Position numbers and translations under genes: made by a program. Shown one piece after another: positions 8,241 to 17,115 of a stretch of DNA of 64,000 bases (position 1 is the stretch's first letter; each line of letters starts with the position of its first letter). Origin of the DNA: Aldehydirespirator sp965116665. GTDB lineage: Bacteria; Actinomycetota; Acidimicrobiia; Acidimicrobiales; Aldehydirespiratoraceae. Where the stretch lies: the NCBI GenBank assembly GCA_965116665.1, contig OZ220709.1:3224001-3288000 (forward strand), written 5' to 3'. Below the pieces are notes generated by a model. The model did no database searches, had not been told where the DNA came from, and saw nothing but the letters and a program-made list of their open reading frames with translations.

Positions 8241-8660
8241 GTGGCTCCGGTGTTCGTGGACACCAGCATCTGGTACGCGGCGGCCGACGACGGCGACGCC
8301 GACTGCGAGGTCGCCCGGTCGCTGCTCTCCGAGCACGGCGGGGGGCTCGTCACCAGCGATCTGGTCCTAGCCGAGCTGTGGAACCTCGTGAACGCTCGCA
8401 TCGACCACAGAGCCGCCAATCGGACCGTCGCCGCCATCGCGGGCGGGGTCGCCCGGGTCGAGTGCGCCACGAATGCAGACTTGGAGGCCGCCGCCGCAGC
8501 CTTGGCTGACTTCAGTGACCAGGCGTTCTCGTTGACCGATCGCACGAGTTGGGCGCTTATGGAGCGCCTGGCCATCACGGACGCGCTCGCCCTCGACGCC
8601 GATTTCCGGGTGTACCGCTACGGGCCCCAGCGTCGCCGGGCCTTCGCGGTGCGGCCGTAG
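8241..8660 (+). CDS. vapC: VapC-like PIN-domain ribonuclease toxin
   Basis: A 139-aa PIN-domain protein, expected to be a Mg-dependent RNase that blocks translation when free of VapB. Acidic residues of the PIN active site are visible: D7 in VFVDTSIW, E44 in LVLAELWNL, and D113 and D117 (TDALALDADF). GTG 8241 starts 3 bp after the antitoxin stop. Downstream sequence immediately becomes a PutA remnant on the opposite strand, so the toxin-antitoxin pair is bounded on both sides by pieces of an older block. Confidence 0.85.
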   Translation: MAPVFVDTSIWYAAADDGDADCEVARSLLSEHGGGLVTSDLVLAELWNLVNARIDHRAANRTVAAIAGGVARVECATNADLEAAAAALADFSDQAFSLTDRTSWALMERLAITDALALDADFRVYRYGPQRRRAFAVRP

Positions 8661-9056
8661 AAGGGTGGTGCGGCTGGTGGTCTGCTCACGCAGGTAGTGG
8701 AGCAGCTGGACACGGCCCCCGGCGGGGTCGGCAGCGTGGGCTGGCTGGGGACGCCGCTCCCGTGCAACCATGCGGTCGCATGACAGGTGCGGCGGGTCCT
8801 GGGAGCGGGCCCCGGGACGGTGTGTTGCTGGTCGGCCAGTCCCCGGCGCCCGGATCTCGGCGATGGTCTTGTTGCCCTCGTGGACCATGGCCGCCACCAG
8901 ATCGCCGCGCCTGCGGCCCAGCTCGTCAGCCACCCGCCACAGCACGTCCCGGCGCTCGGCGGGCGGGCGGGCGGGCGGCCCAATTCGCCTGCTGTTCGGC
9001 GGCGGCCTCAACAACCCGGTCGACGCCGGCGACATCATCGGTGAGGGCGCCGGCAT
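8661..9056 (-). pseudogene. Remnant of a PutA-like P5C dehydrogenase gene
   Basis: Two pieces of the gene at 21099-23555 are recognisable on the minus strand. Bases about 8857-9050 match 22663-22850 and encode ERRDxLWRVADEL and GDLVAAMVHEGNKTIAE; bases about 8665-8727 match the 3' end near 21121-21180 and encode LLHYLREQ. The sequence between (8728-8856) is unrelated, and the whole catalytic domain is missing. No frame joins the pieces into a plausible protein. It ends 5 bp before the ABC permease stop codon. Confidence 0.8.
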
Positions 9057-9060
9057 CTGA

Positions 9061-10002
9061 CTACGTCGGTCGGCGCTGGGTCCAGGAGTCGATTGAGACC
9101 GCGGCCAGGATCACCGCCCCCTGGATGACCCGCTGCCAGATGGGGTCGACCTGATGCAGGTTGAAGCCGTTGATCATGAGCGCGATGAAGAACGCCCCAG
9201 CGATGGTGCGCCATACCGCGCCCTCGCCCCCGGCGATGGACGTCCCGCCCACCACCACCGCGGCGATCACGCCGAACACGAAGCTGAAGTCGTCTGACGG
9301 TAGAGCCGACAGCGTCCGCGATGACGACACCACTCCGGCCAATCCCGCGGCCGCTCCCGCGAGAGCGAACGAGATCGTCTTCACCCGGGCTACGTGGACT
9401 CCGGCCAGACGGGCGGCCTCGGCGTTGCCGCCGACGGCATAGACGTGGCGGCCGAACCGGGTGCGGCTCAGCAGGATCCACGCCGCCGCGACCACGCCAG
9501 CCGCGATCCAGGCGCCGGTGGTGATGCCCCACCAGCGGGTACGGGCGATGGCCGGGTAGGCGTCGGTGGAGGCCCGCAGCACGCTTCGGTCGCTGATCAG
9601 GAAGCCCGCGCCGAACACCATGAACGAGGTGGCCAGGGTAGCGATGAACGAGTTGACCTTCAGGGCGGTGACCACCAGCCCGTTGGCCACTCCCACGGCA
9701 AGTCCAACAGCCACTCCGACCACGAGCGCCAGCCCCGCGTCGCCGGTGGCGTTCTCGACCTGCAACGCAAAAAGCGGCGAGACCACGAACACCGACGCGA
9801 CCGAGATGTCGAACCCACCCGCGATCATGGTGATCGTCGCGAACGAGGCCGCGATGAGCAGAGCCGACTGCTGGTCCAGGATGTTGCGGAAGTTGGCCTG
9901 GCTCAAGAAGCCGTCCGTCGTTGCGGCCAAGAGACCGAACAGGGCCACCGTGACGACGGCGATGCCGTAGCGGCGGGCCGCAGGCAGGACCTGAGCCATC
10001 AT
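9061..10002 (-). CDS. Ribose-type ABC transporter permease (RbsC/XylH family)
   Basis: A 313-aa hydrophobic protein with about 8-10 membrane segments. It carries family marks of carbohydrate-uptake-2 permeases: GGFDISVASVF near the second helix, ALKVNSFIATLATSFMVFGAG, FGRHVYAVGGNAEAARLAGV (the cytoplasmic coupling loop) and VVVGGTSIAGGEGAVWRTIAG. The start ATG pair at 10002/9999 overlaps the ATPase stop by four bases. It would form the channel for a solute bound by the lipoprotein at 11610-12788. Such importers carry sugars, but relatives also carry purines, autoinducer and other small ligands. Confidence 0.9.
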   Translation of the reverse strand: MMAQVLPAARRYGIAVVTVALFGLLAATTDGFLSQANFRNILDQQSALLIAASFATITMIAGGFDISVASVFVVSPLFALQVENATGDAGLALVVGVAVGLAVGVANGLVVTALKVNSFIATLATSFMVFGAGFLISDRSVLRASTDAYPAIARTRWWGITTGAWIAAGVVAAAWILLSRTRFGRHVYAVGGNAEAARLAGVHVARVKTISFALAGAAAGLAGVVSSSRTLSALPSDDFSFVFGVIAAVVVGGTSIAGGEGAVWRTIAGAFFIALMINGFNLHQVDPIWQRVIQGAVILAAVSIDSWTQRRPT

Positions 10003-11557
10003 CGGGGCTCGCCCGCGCCCGCTTCGGGTTCCTGGCTGCGCCCCCGGGCCGTTCCGTCTCCGGGACCGAAGGCGGCCGCCAGCAGGCTGGCCTCGGTCAT
10101 CGCGCCGCCTTCGTGCTCGGCAACGATCCGGCCTCGGCGCATCACGAGGGCCCGATGGCAGGTGCCGATCACCTCTTCCAGCTCCGAGGAGACGAGCAGC
10201 ACTGCACAGCCGGCGCGAGCCATGCGGTTGAGGGCCTCATAGATGGCCCGCTTCGAACCGACGTCCACTCCCCGGGTGGGCTCGTCGGCTATGAGGAGCC
10301 GGGGCTCGCCGAGCACAGCCCGGGCGAAGAGCACCTTCTGCTGGTTGCCGCCCGACAGGGCCGCCACCGGCGTGAGCATGCTCTCGGCCCGCACCCCGAC
10401 GTCGTCACATGCCTCCGACGCCGCATGCTGCTCGCGGCCGGTACGGATGCCCAGCCGGCCGGCGAAGCGCCTCAGGTGGGGAAGCGTGGTGTTGTCCCGC
10501 ACCGGTCGTCTGGCCATCAGACCCTGATCGCGGCGGGACTCGGGAATCAGGCTCACCCCGTTGGCCAGGGCGTCCTCGACGCTGCCCGAGAGCCGCTGCC
10601 CGACGACCTCGACAGACCCGGCAGCAACCCCGAGCGAGCCATAGATGGCATGAGCCACCTCGCTGCGACCTGCCCCGACCAGTCCGGCGAGGCCGACGAT
10701 CTCTCCAGACCGGATCTGCAGGGACACGTCGGAGAACCCGGCACCAGCCGAGATGAGACCATCGACCTGCAGCACAACCGGCGAGTCTTCGGCAGGCACG
10801 GGCGGCTTGGGCGGGAAGACCTCACCGATCTGGCGGCCGGTCATGCCCTCCACCAGCGAGGCGTGCGACTCAAGGCGCGCCGGCCCGGTGCGCACTATCC
10901 GTCCGTCGCGCATCACGGTCACCGTGTCAGCGACCGACAGCACTTCGTTGAGGAAGTGCGAGACGTAGACGACGGCGACGCCGCGCTCGGCCAGGTTGCG
11001 AACAGTGCCGAGCAGTTCCGCGGCCTCGTGGCTGGCCAACCGGGCCGTCGGCTCGTCCAGAACCACCAAGCGGGACCGCCGGCCCAGCGCACGCAGAATC
11101 TCCACCTTCTGCTGGTCGGCCACCGACAGGGACCCGGCCCGAGCATCGAGAGGAGCCTCTAGGCCATGCTCGTCGATCAGGGCCTCGACCCGGCGGCGGT
11201 TGGCGCGCTCGGAGACGAACGGTCCCCAGTGCTCCTCGGTGCCCAGCACGACGTTGTCGACCACGCTCATCGCGGGCAGCAGCGAGAGTTCCTGGGCCAC
11301 CCCGACGAGACCGAGAGCGGCCCCCTCCGCGGGGCTCGAGAGCCGGAGAGGCGAGTCTTCCAGCCAGATGCTGCCCGCGTCGGGGGCGTGCACGCCGAGA
11401 ACGATCTTGCAGAGCGTGGACTTCCCGGCTCCGTTCTCGCCGACGAGCCCATGGACGCGTCCGGCCTCAAGTCGACAGAGACGTCCTCAAGGGCCTGAGT
11501 CGCGCCGAAGCGCTTGCTGGCGTTGCGAACGCTGACAAGCGCTTCGGCGTGCTTCAT
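9999..11557 (-). pseudogene. Ribose-type ABC transporter ATPase (RbsA family) with a one-base frameshift
   Basis: Two ATP-binding cassettes in tandem, as in RbsA/MglA. From ATG 11557 the first 30 codons read VSVRNASKRFGATQALEDVSVDL; near 11467-11470 the frame is lost and resumes one base off with EAGRVHGLVGENGAGKSTL, a good Walker A. Adding one C on the plus strand (G in the gene) restores 519 residues, the normal length. Downstream marks are intact: LDEPTARL, a degenerate second cassette with AGLVGAGRSE, LSGGNQQKVLFARAV and ADEPTRGVD. It may be a true mutation or a base-call slip; the permease gene overlaps its end and looks healthy. Confidence 0.85.
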
Positions 11558-11609
11558 CGGGCTGGGATCCGCGCCCCGGGCGCGGGGTTCTCAAGCGCAG
11601 GCGGCTGCC

Positions 11610-12788
11610 TCAGCCGTCCCACTGGGGCGTGAACTGATCCACGTTGTCGGCCGTCACAAGCCCATTGTCGGGGAGATCGGCGAGCGGGTCCACTCCCCCG
11701 AAGTCGGGGCCACCGGTCAGCGCCGAGACCATGGCCTCCATGGCGATCCGTCCCTCGTCGCCGGGGGCGCCGAACACCCCGCCGAACCAGCGTCCGGCCG
11801 CGATGCCCTCGATGGCCGGCACCGAGCCGCCCCAGCCCACGAGGCGGACCTGGTCGAGCTTGCCCTCGTCGGTGAGAACGATCTCGGCGCCCTGCACCGA
11901 CTGGTCGGCGCCGACGAGCACGTCGAAGTCCGGGGCGACCTGGAGGATGTCCTGGGTGGCGTTGATGCCGCCCTCGGGACCGAGGTACTGGCCCTCTCCC
12001 TCGGCGACGATGGTGATGGCCGGGTAGGCGGCGATGACCTCGTCGAGGCCGGCGCGGGCCGCGTCGTCGATCGGCAGTCCCTTGATCCCGTAGATGTAGA
12101 CCACCTCGCACGGGTCGAGGCCGGCGCAGGCCTGCACGGTCAACTCGCCGAGACGCTTGCCGTTAACGAATGGTGCGGCCATGACGTTGGCGCTGACTCC
12201 GGGCACCTGGGGCTCGGAGGTCGTGTAGTCCTCACCCACTACCTGGTTGAGGATGACCACCTCCATGCCCGCTGCGATCGCAGCCTCGATGTCGGGGGCC
12301 GAGGCAATGCCGGCGATCGCCACCAGGATCACGCCGTCGTAGGCGCCCGAAGCGATGGCGTCCTGGAACTGGGTCGTCTGCAGGCCCGGGTCGAACTGGG
12401 CGTCGAACTCTGTGATCTCGATGTTGTTGGCCGCGGCTACCGCCTGCATCTCCAGGCGCGACGACAGCAGCCATGTGTTGGCCGAACTGGCCGAGAGATA
12501 GGCGACCTGGAAGGGCTCCTCGGGCGCGGCCGGCTCCGGCTCGTCCATCTCCTCGTCGTCGGGCGCGGGCTCAGGCGCGGGCTCCTCGGGCGCGGCCGGC
12601 TCCGGCTCGTCCATCTCCTCGCCCTCGTCGGGAGCGGGCTCAGGCGCGGGCTGGTCGGCCGCGGCCGGCTCCGGCGCCTGCTCACCACCGGAATCTCGGT
12701 CGTCGCCGCAAGAGGCCGCGACCACAGCGAAGACTGCTATGAGTGCGAGCCACAGGAGCGCCGGTCTGCTGCGCAGGATTCTCGCCAT
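11610..12788 (-). CDS. Sugar-type ABC transporter substrate-binding lipoprotein
   Basis: A 392-aa secreted lipoprotein. An N-terminal hydrophobic signal (residues 8-24) ends in a lipobox-like AASC with C27 as the lipidated residue. Residues 30-92 are an acidic proline-rich spacer containing two near-identical EEMDEPEPAAPEEP repeats. The binding domain follows (FQVAYLSASSANTWLLSSRLEM, ASGAYDGVILVAI, VLVGADQSVQGAE, LVGWGGSVPAIEGIAAG), matching the periplasmic-binding-protein type 1 family of RbsB. AGGAGGAGGTGA lies just upstream of ATG 12788. The gene leads the ABC operon; the long spacer probably lifts the domain off the membrane or through the wall. Confidence 0.9.
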   Translation of the reverse strand: MARILRSRPALLWLALIAVFAVVAASCGDDRDSGGEQAPEPAAADQPAPEPAPDEGEEMDEPEPAAPEEPAPEPAPDDEEMDEPEPAAPEEPFQVAYLSASSANTWLLSSRLEMQAVAAANNIEITEFDAQFDPGLQTTQFQDAIASGAYDGVILVAIAGIASAPDIEAAIAAGMEVVILNQVVGEDYTTSEPQVPGVSANVMAAPFVNGKRLGELTVQACAGLDPCEVVYIYGIKGLPIDDAARAGLDEVIAAYPAITIVAEGEGQYLGPEGGINATQDILQVAPDFDVLVGADQSVQGAEIVLTDEGKLDQVRLVGWGGSVPAIEGIAAGRWFGGVFGAPGDEGRIAMEAMVSALTGGPDFGGVDPLADLPDNGLVTADNVDQFTPQWDG

Positions 12789-12893
12789 CAGGCGTCACCT
12801 CCTCCTGGTACGCCGCCCGGCTCATGCCGAGCTGATCGCACCATAAGGCGACACGCCTGACGCAGACTTAGGCTTGATGCATAGGTGAAGGGC

Positions 12894-14501
12894 CTATTGA
12901 AGTGCGCTCTGCACAAGTGATGCTGGCTGGCGGTCGATGCGCAGCATCCGGCAGGCCAGTTGCAGGGACAGTCGGGTCTCTGCGTCATCCAGCGCGACGC
13001 CGAGTAGTCCGGCTATGCGGCGCATGCGGTTGGCGACGGTGTTGCGGTGCAGGTCCAGTTCCTGGGCCGCCTCTGTGGTGGAGCAGCTGGCATCGAGGTA
13101 CACCTCGAGGGTGCGCAGCAGTTCGTTGTCGTTGTCGACATCGAGGATCGGCTGCAGTATGAACCGGGCGTAGCGGGCGAAGTCCTCGGACCCGAACCAG
13201 CCCATCAGCACTCGCTGCACGCCGAGCTGGTCGATGTGGGCCGCGCCGGAACGGCCCCCGAAGCGGGTGTTGGCGATCAGGGCCGCCTCGTGGGCCTCCG
13301 TCAGCGATCGGCGCAGACCCCCGAGGTCGGGGTAGGGGCGTCCGATTCCGGCGTGGGCCCGCATGCCCGAATGCGCGTCGACGAACCCGGCCAGGGCGTC
13401 GCTGAGGCGGCGCACCATCATCGTGTAGTTCTCCACCGCGGGTTCCGACGCCTCGGTCACCCAGCCGCTCCATCCGTCGTTGCGCTCCACCAGCGGCCCG
13501 TCGAGCCCGGCGCCGCGCAGTCGCTCCCGCATCTCGGCGTGGAGGTCGATGATCCGCGATGTGTCGGCTCCGTGCAGTGTGATGTGGAGGCCGGTGTTCC
13601 ACCCGGCCGCGCTCCACCCCAGCGCCAGCATCTGGTTGCGGATGTCGCGTTCATGGAGATCGCTCGTCGCCAGGAGTTCGTTGAGCACCGCGATGCGGCG
13701 CCGGGCGTCGCTCTCGGTTCGGGTCCGCACCGAGGCCAGGAGGGCGGCCAGGTACCAGGATCCGATCTGCAGCAGCGACCGCAGCAGGCGATGGACCCCG
13801 TCGGGCCCGCGGCTCTCGGCCACCAGCCAGTAGTCGGCGTCCTCGCCCGGTTCGCCGGGGGTCAGCCTGATGGCCGTGCTGTGGAGGGCTGCCTCGGTGG
13901 AGTTGTCGACGAGGTGGGCCGAACCCGACGCCAGCCGGCGGTCGCCGACCTCGATGTCCTCTCCGGCCACCAGGCTCCGGTCCTGACCGAGCAGGCAGAC
14001 GCTCGCCGCACTGAGCTCCGCGATGGAGCCGAGAACCCGGTCCACGCTGGCGGTGTGGGTCCGGCTCAGCGAGACCAGCAGCGAGTCGACCGCCGAGGCA
14101 TGCTCGACGTCAGCCGCCCAGAGCTGAGCCCTCAGCTGATGGGTGAGCGTCATCGCGTCGGCGTCACCGACGACGACCAGCGGCACGTCGAACCGGTTGG
14201 CGAGGCGACGCACACCGACACCGAGCTCGAAGCCGGGGTTGGTGACGATCAGCGTGGACGAACCCGCGTCGGCGACGATGCGGATGGCCATGTCGATCTG
14301 GTAGAGGTGCTCGCCGATACCGGCCGCGTCGAACACGACCGCCTCCCCGGGCCGTGGAGGGGCCTCGGGCCGGAGCCTCCCGTGGAGGGCGACCTCGGTG
14401 ACCACGTCGTCCAGCCCGGCCCCGCCAGCCAGCAGCTCAGCGGTGGTGAGCGCGGGCGAGGCCAGCAGCTGTCCCACCGTGGTCGGGCGCTCGTTGCTCA
14501 C
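12894..14501 (-). CDS. PucR/CdaR-family transcriptional regulator
   Basis: A 535-aa regulator. The N-terminal region (VGQLLASPALTTAELLAGGAGLD...VTEVALHGR) is the PucR-type ligand domain, the middle (about 170-400) a GAF/GGDEF-like stretch, and the C-terminal 60 residues (STTEAAQELDLHRNTVANRMRRIAGLLG) a helix-turn-helix of the PucR HTH_30 type. Members control purine/allantoin, glycerate and other catabolic genes. It sits between the dipeptidase/hydantoinase genes and the ABC importer and probably senses their substrate. GTG 14501 is supported by TAGGTT seven bases upstream. Confidence 0.85.
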   Translation of the reverse strand: MSNERPTTVGQLLASPALTTAELLAGGAGLDDVVTEVALHGRLRPEAPPRPGEAVVFDAAGIGEHLYQIDMAIRIVADAGSSTLIVTNPGFELGVGVRRLANRFDVPLVVVGDADAMTLTHQLRAQLWAADVEHASAVDSLLVSLSRTHTASVDRVLGSIAELSAASVCLLGQDRSLVAGEDIEVGDRRLASGSAHLVDNSTEAALHSTAIRLTPGEPGEDADYWLVAESRGPDGVHRLLRSLLQIGSWYLAALLASVRTRTESDARRRIAVLNELLATSDLHERDIRNQMLALGWSAAGWNTGLHITLHGADTSRIIDLHAEMRERLRGAGLDGPLVERNDGWSGWVTEASEPAVENYTMMVRRLSDALAGFVDAHSGMRAHAGIGRPYPDLGGLRRSLTEAHEAALIANTRFGGRSGAAHIDQLGVQRVLMGWFGSEDFARYARFILQPILDVDNDNELLRTLEVYLDASCSTTEAAQELDLHRNTVANRMRRIAGLLGVALDDAETRLSLQLACRMLRIDRQPASLVQSALQ

Positions 14502-14508
14502 GATGCCA

Positions 14509-14514
14509 AACCTA
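14509..14514 (-). promoter_or_regulatory. -10 element of a leaderless promoter for the PucR-type gene
   Basis: On the minus strand TAGGTT ends 7 bases before the GTG at 14501. The gap has no ribosome binding site. This also separates transcription of the regulator from the dipeptidase gene upstream. Confidence 0.4.
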
Positions 14515-14547
14515 CAAAAGGGATGCTGCGGCGGGCCCGGTGCGGTC

Positions 14548-15540
14548 CTACCGCAGGTTGGCCCGGAAGAAGTCGAGCATGTTGGCGCTGGCGAAGCGGG
14601 TGGCGCGGTCGGTGCCGAACCGCTCGACGAGACGGCCGCACAGGTTCGCGTAGTCGCGCGGCGCCTTCAGGTCGTCGATGAATGAGAGCTCGGCCGGATC
14701 CACGAGCAGTTGACGCCCGAGTATGGGATCGACGGTGGCGATCAGGTCCTCGATGAAGTCCGCGCCGATGGCCGCCCGGTCCTCGCCGGCGATTGCGGCC
14801 GCGTGCTCGATGTGGTCGACGAAGCGGTCGATGGTCGGGGCCGCGTCGGAGACGAACGCCCCGAAGGCGTTGACAGCCACGAACCCGCCCGAGCGGGCCA
14901 CCAGCCGGATCTGGGCGTCGGTGAGGTTGCGGGGATGGTCGCACAGCTCCCGGCACGAAGAGTGGCTAGCCACGAAGGGCCTTGCGGCGACCTCTGCCAG
15001 GTGGTCCACACCGGTTGCGGACAGGTGGCTGATGTCGATCACCATCCCGAGTCGCTCCATCTCGGCCACGGCCTCCACACCCAGCGATGAGAGACGGCCG
15101 CCCGTTCCGGATTCGGCGGTCCCGTCGGCCAGCATCGTGCGCCGGTTCCAGGTGAGCGACGCCATGCGCACTCCCAGGCGGTGCAGGGTCTCCAACATCG
15201 AGATTGACGACCCGATGGGCTCAGCCCCCTCGATGGCGATCAGCAGGGCGATCCGTCCGCTGTCGATGATCGGGTCGATGTCGGCGGCTCGCTCTGCGAC
15301 GGCTACGTCGTGCCGGTGGACGGCTGCGATCTCGCGGGCCAGAGCGACGATCTCCAGGGTGCGCCGCAGGGCGGCCTCGCCGACGAACTGCTCCTCGGTG
15401 AAGATGGGGAGGACCTGGAACACCACGCCCCCCGCCCTCAGTCCCGGCAGCCAGTCGTCACCGAAGGGGTCGGACACGCCCCGCTCGCGCCGGTGCATGC
15501 AGGCCAGCAGCAGGTCGTTGTGAGAGTCGGCGATACGCAC
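14548..15540 (-). CDS. Membrane dipeptidase family (peptidase M19) metallohydrolase
   Basis: A 330-aa TIM-barrel protein of the renal dipeptidase family. The binuclear zinc motif HxD is H7-N-D9 (ADSHNDLLLA), the bridging glutamate is in IAIEGAEP, and the later histidines are in VIDISHLS and ASHSSCREL. Members hydrolyse dipeptides, often with a D- or dehydro-residue, or N-acyl amino acids. GTG 15540 directly abuts the TGA of the hydantoinase gene, so translation is probably coupled. In this setting it could hydrolyse an N-carbamoyl or peptide product of ring opening; that is inference. Confidence 0.88.
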   Translation of the reverse strand: MRIADSHNDLLLACMHRRERGVSDPFGDDWLPGLRAGGVVFQVLPIFTEEQFVGEAALRRTLEIVALAREIAAVHRHDVAVAERAADIDPIIDSGRIALLIAIEGAEPIGSSISMLETLHRLGVRMASLTWNRRTMLADGTAESGTGGRLSSLGVEAVAEMERLGMVIDISHLSATGVDHLAEVAARPFVASHSSCRELCDHPRNLTDAQIRLVARSGGFVAVNAFGAFVSDAAPTIDRFVDHIEHAAAIAGEDRAAIGADFIEDLIATVDPILGRQLLVDPAELSFIDDLKAPRDYANLCGRLVERFGTDRATRFASANMLDFFRANLR

Positions 15541-17115
15541 TCAGGCAAGGGGGCCGACGGCCTTGACCATGACCCGGCAGCCGCCTCCGGGTACATAGGT
15601 CATGGGAACCTCGGTGACCGTGGTTATGCGGATGCGGTCCGGGTGGGCGCCGGAACGCACGGCCGCGTTGGCCGCCAGTTCCTTGGCGTCGTCGAGGCAC
15701 TCCTCGCGGCTGGACCGGTCGTAGCTGTAGACCCGATCGACCGTCCCGGAAGCCTCGGCGATGCAGGCGCCGTAGGCGTTGGCCACGGAGTAGTTCTGCG
15801 GGCGCAGCACCTCGGAAATGCCGGGCACCCGCTCGGCGATCAGGTGGGCTCCCCCGCCGACGGCCAGCAGCGGGATCTCGGCCCGGCTGGACTTCATACG
15901 GTCGCTCATGATCGACACCTGGTCGTCCACCCAGCTCAACGCGTCCCGCACCAGCCCGGGCTCCAGGTGCCCCATCAGGTCGCGGTCGCCGAAACCGTCC
16001 AGACGTCCCGCCACCAGCGAGACGTCCGACAGGGTCAGCGTGCTGCCGCCGACGCACAGGGCCTCGGTCGCCACCGCGTAGCCGACCGAGTCGGGGCCGA
16101 TGGCGAGCGCGGAGCCGTTGCCGGCCCGGGCGTCGCGCACCACCGTGCCTCCTCCCAGCCCGATGGAGATCAGATCGGGCATGCGGAAGTTGGTGCGCAC
16201 CCCGCCCACCTCCACCGCCGCGGTGGACTCGCGGGGGAACCCGTCTACGAGGATGCCCGCATCGGCCGACGTGCCGCCCACATCGATGACGACCGCGTCG
16301 TTGACCCCTGCCAGCGCGCAGGCGCCCCGCATCGAGTTGGTGGGGCCCGACCCGAGGGTGAGCACCGGAAAGCGCCCTGCCTCGGCCGCGGTGAGCAGCG
16401 TCCCGTCGTTCTGCGTGAGGTAGGCGTCTATGGCCAGATCATGCGAGGCGAGGGAGTTCTCGAAGCCGTCGACCACGCTGGAGGCCACGCTCAGCAGCGC
16501 GGCGTTGAGGATGGTGGCGTTCTCGCGCTCGAGCAGGCCCAGCGATCCGACCTGGTGGCTGAGAGACACGGGGAACCCGTCGCCCAGCTCGGCGGTGAGG
16601 ACGTCGCGGGCCCGCAGTTCGTGCTCGCTGGTCGCCGGGCTGAAGGCGGCCGACACCGCGATGGCGCGGCATCCCGCGGCGACGGCGTCGGCCGCGAAGC
16701 GGCGAGCTGCTTCGGTGTCCAGCGGGGCAATCTCGGCTCCGGTGTACTCGTTGCCGCCCTCGATGATGGCCGAGACCCCGATGACCATGTCGCGGATGTC
16801 GGGGGGCCAGGCCGCTCCGGGCCTCACCCCCAGCGAGGACGGGGCAGCCAGGCGCAGCACACCCACCGTGTCGAGGTCGCGACGCTGGATGATGGCGTTG
16901 GTGGGATGGGTGGTACCCAGCATGGCCTTGGCCACCCGCTTCCTGTCGACGCCCCGGAGCACCTCGTTGAGCGACTCGCGGATGCCGTCGATGGGCTCGG
17001 GGGTGGTCGCAACCTTGACCGCGCTGAGCACGGAGCCCTCGGCGTCGATGACCACCGCGTCGGTGTTTGTGCCTCCGACGTCGATGCCGATGCGAAACTC
17101 CCGGTCCTCGCTCAT
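15541..17115 (-). CDS. HyuA-like hydantoinase/oxoprolinase family protein
   Basis: A 524-aa ATP-grasping hydantoinase A/oxoprolinase-type protein. It has the actin-like ATP motifs IGIDVGGTNTDAVVID near the N-terminus and VIDVGGTSADAGIL around residue 275, plus the family segment LGTTHPTNAIIQRR and the late glycine loop LLAVGGGAHLIAERVPG. Family members open hydantoin or 5-oxoproline rings with ATP. The length and the absence of a HyuB partner match the short DUF917-linked branch. ATG 17115 overlaps the stop of the DUF917 gene by ATGA, a coupling sign; an in-frame upstream start would lie inside that gene. Confidence 0.88.
   Translation of the reverse strand: MSEDREFRIGIDVGGTNTDAVVIDAEGSVLSAVKVATTPEPIDGIRESLNEVLRGVDRKRVAKAMLGTTHPTNAIIQRRDLDTVGVLRLAAPSSLGVRPGAAWPPDIRDMVIGVSAIIEGGNEYTGAEIAPLDTEAARRFAADAVAAGCRAIAVSAAFSPATSEHELRARDVLTAELGDGFPVSLSHQVGSLGLLERENATILNAALLSVASSVVDGFENSLASHDLAIDAYLTQNDGTLLTAAEAGRFPVLTLGSGPTNSMRGACALAGVNDAVVIDVGGTSADAGILVDGFPRESTAAVEVGGVRTNFRMPDLISIGLGGGTVVRDARAGNGSALAIGPDSVGYAVATEALCVGGSTLTLSDVSLVAGRLDGFGDRDLMGHLEPGLVRDALSWVDDQVSIMSDRMKSSRAEIPLLAVGGGAHLIAERVPGISEVLRPQNYSVANAYGACIAEASGTVDRVYSYDRSSREECLDDAKELAANAAVRSGAHPDRIRITTVTEVPMTYVPGGGCRVMVKAVGPLA

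Noticed and set aside
12473..12742. Long arginine/proline-rich frame opposite the binding-protein gene
   Set aside because: It is the complement of the acidic spacer repeats; its low-complexity composition is explained by the real gene on the minus strand.
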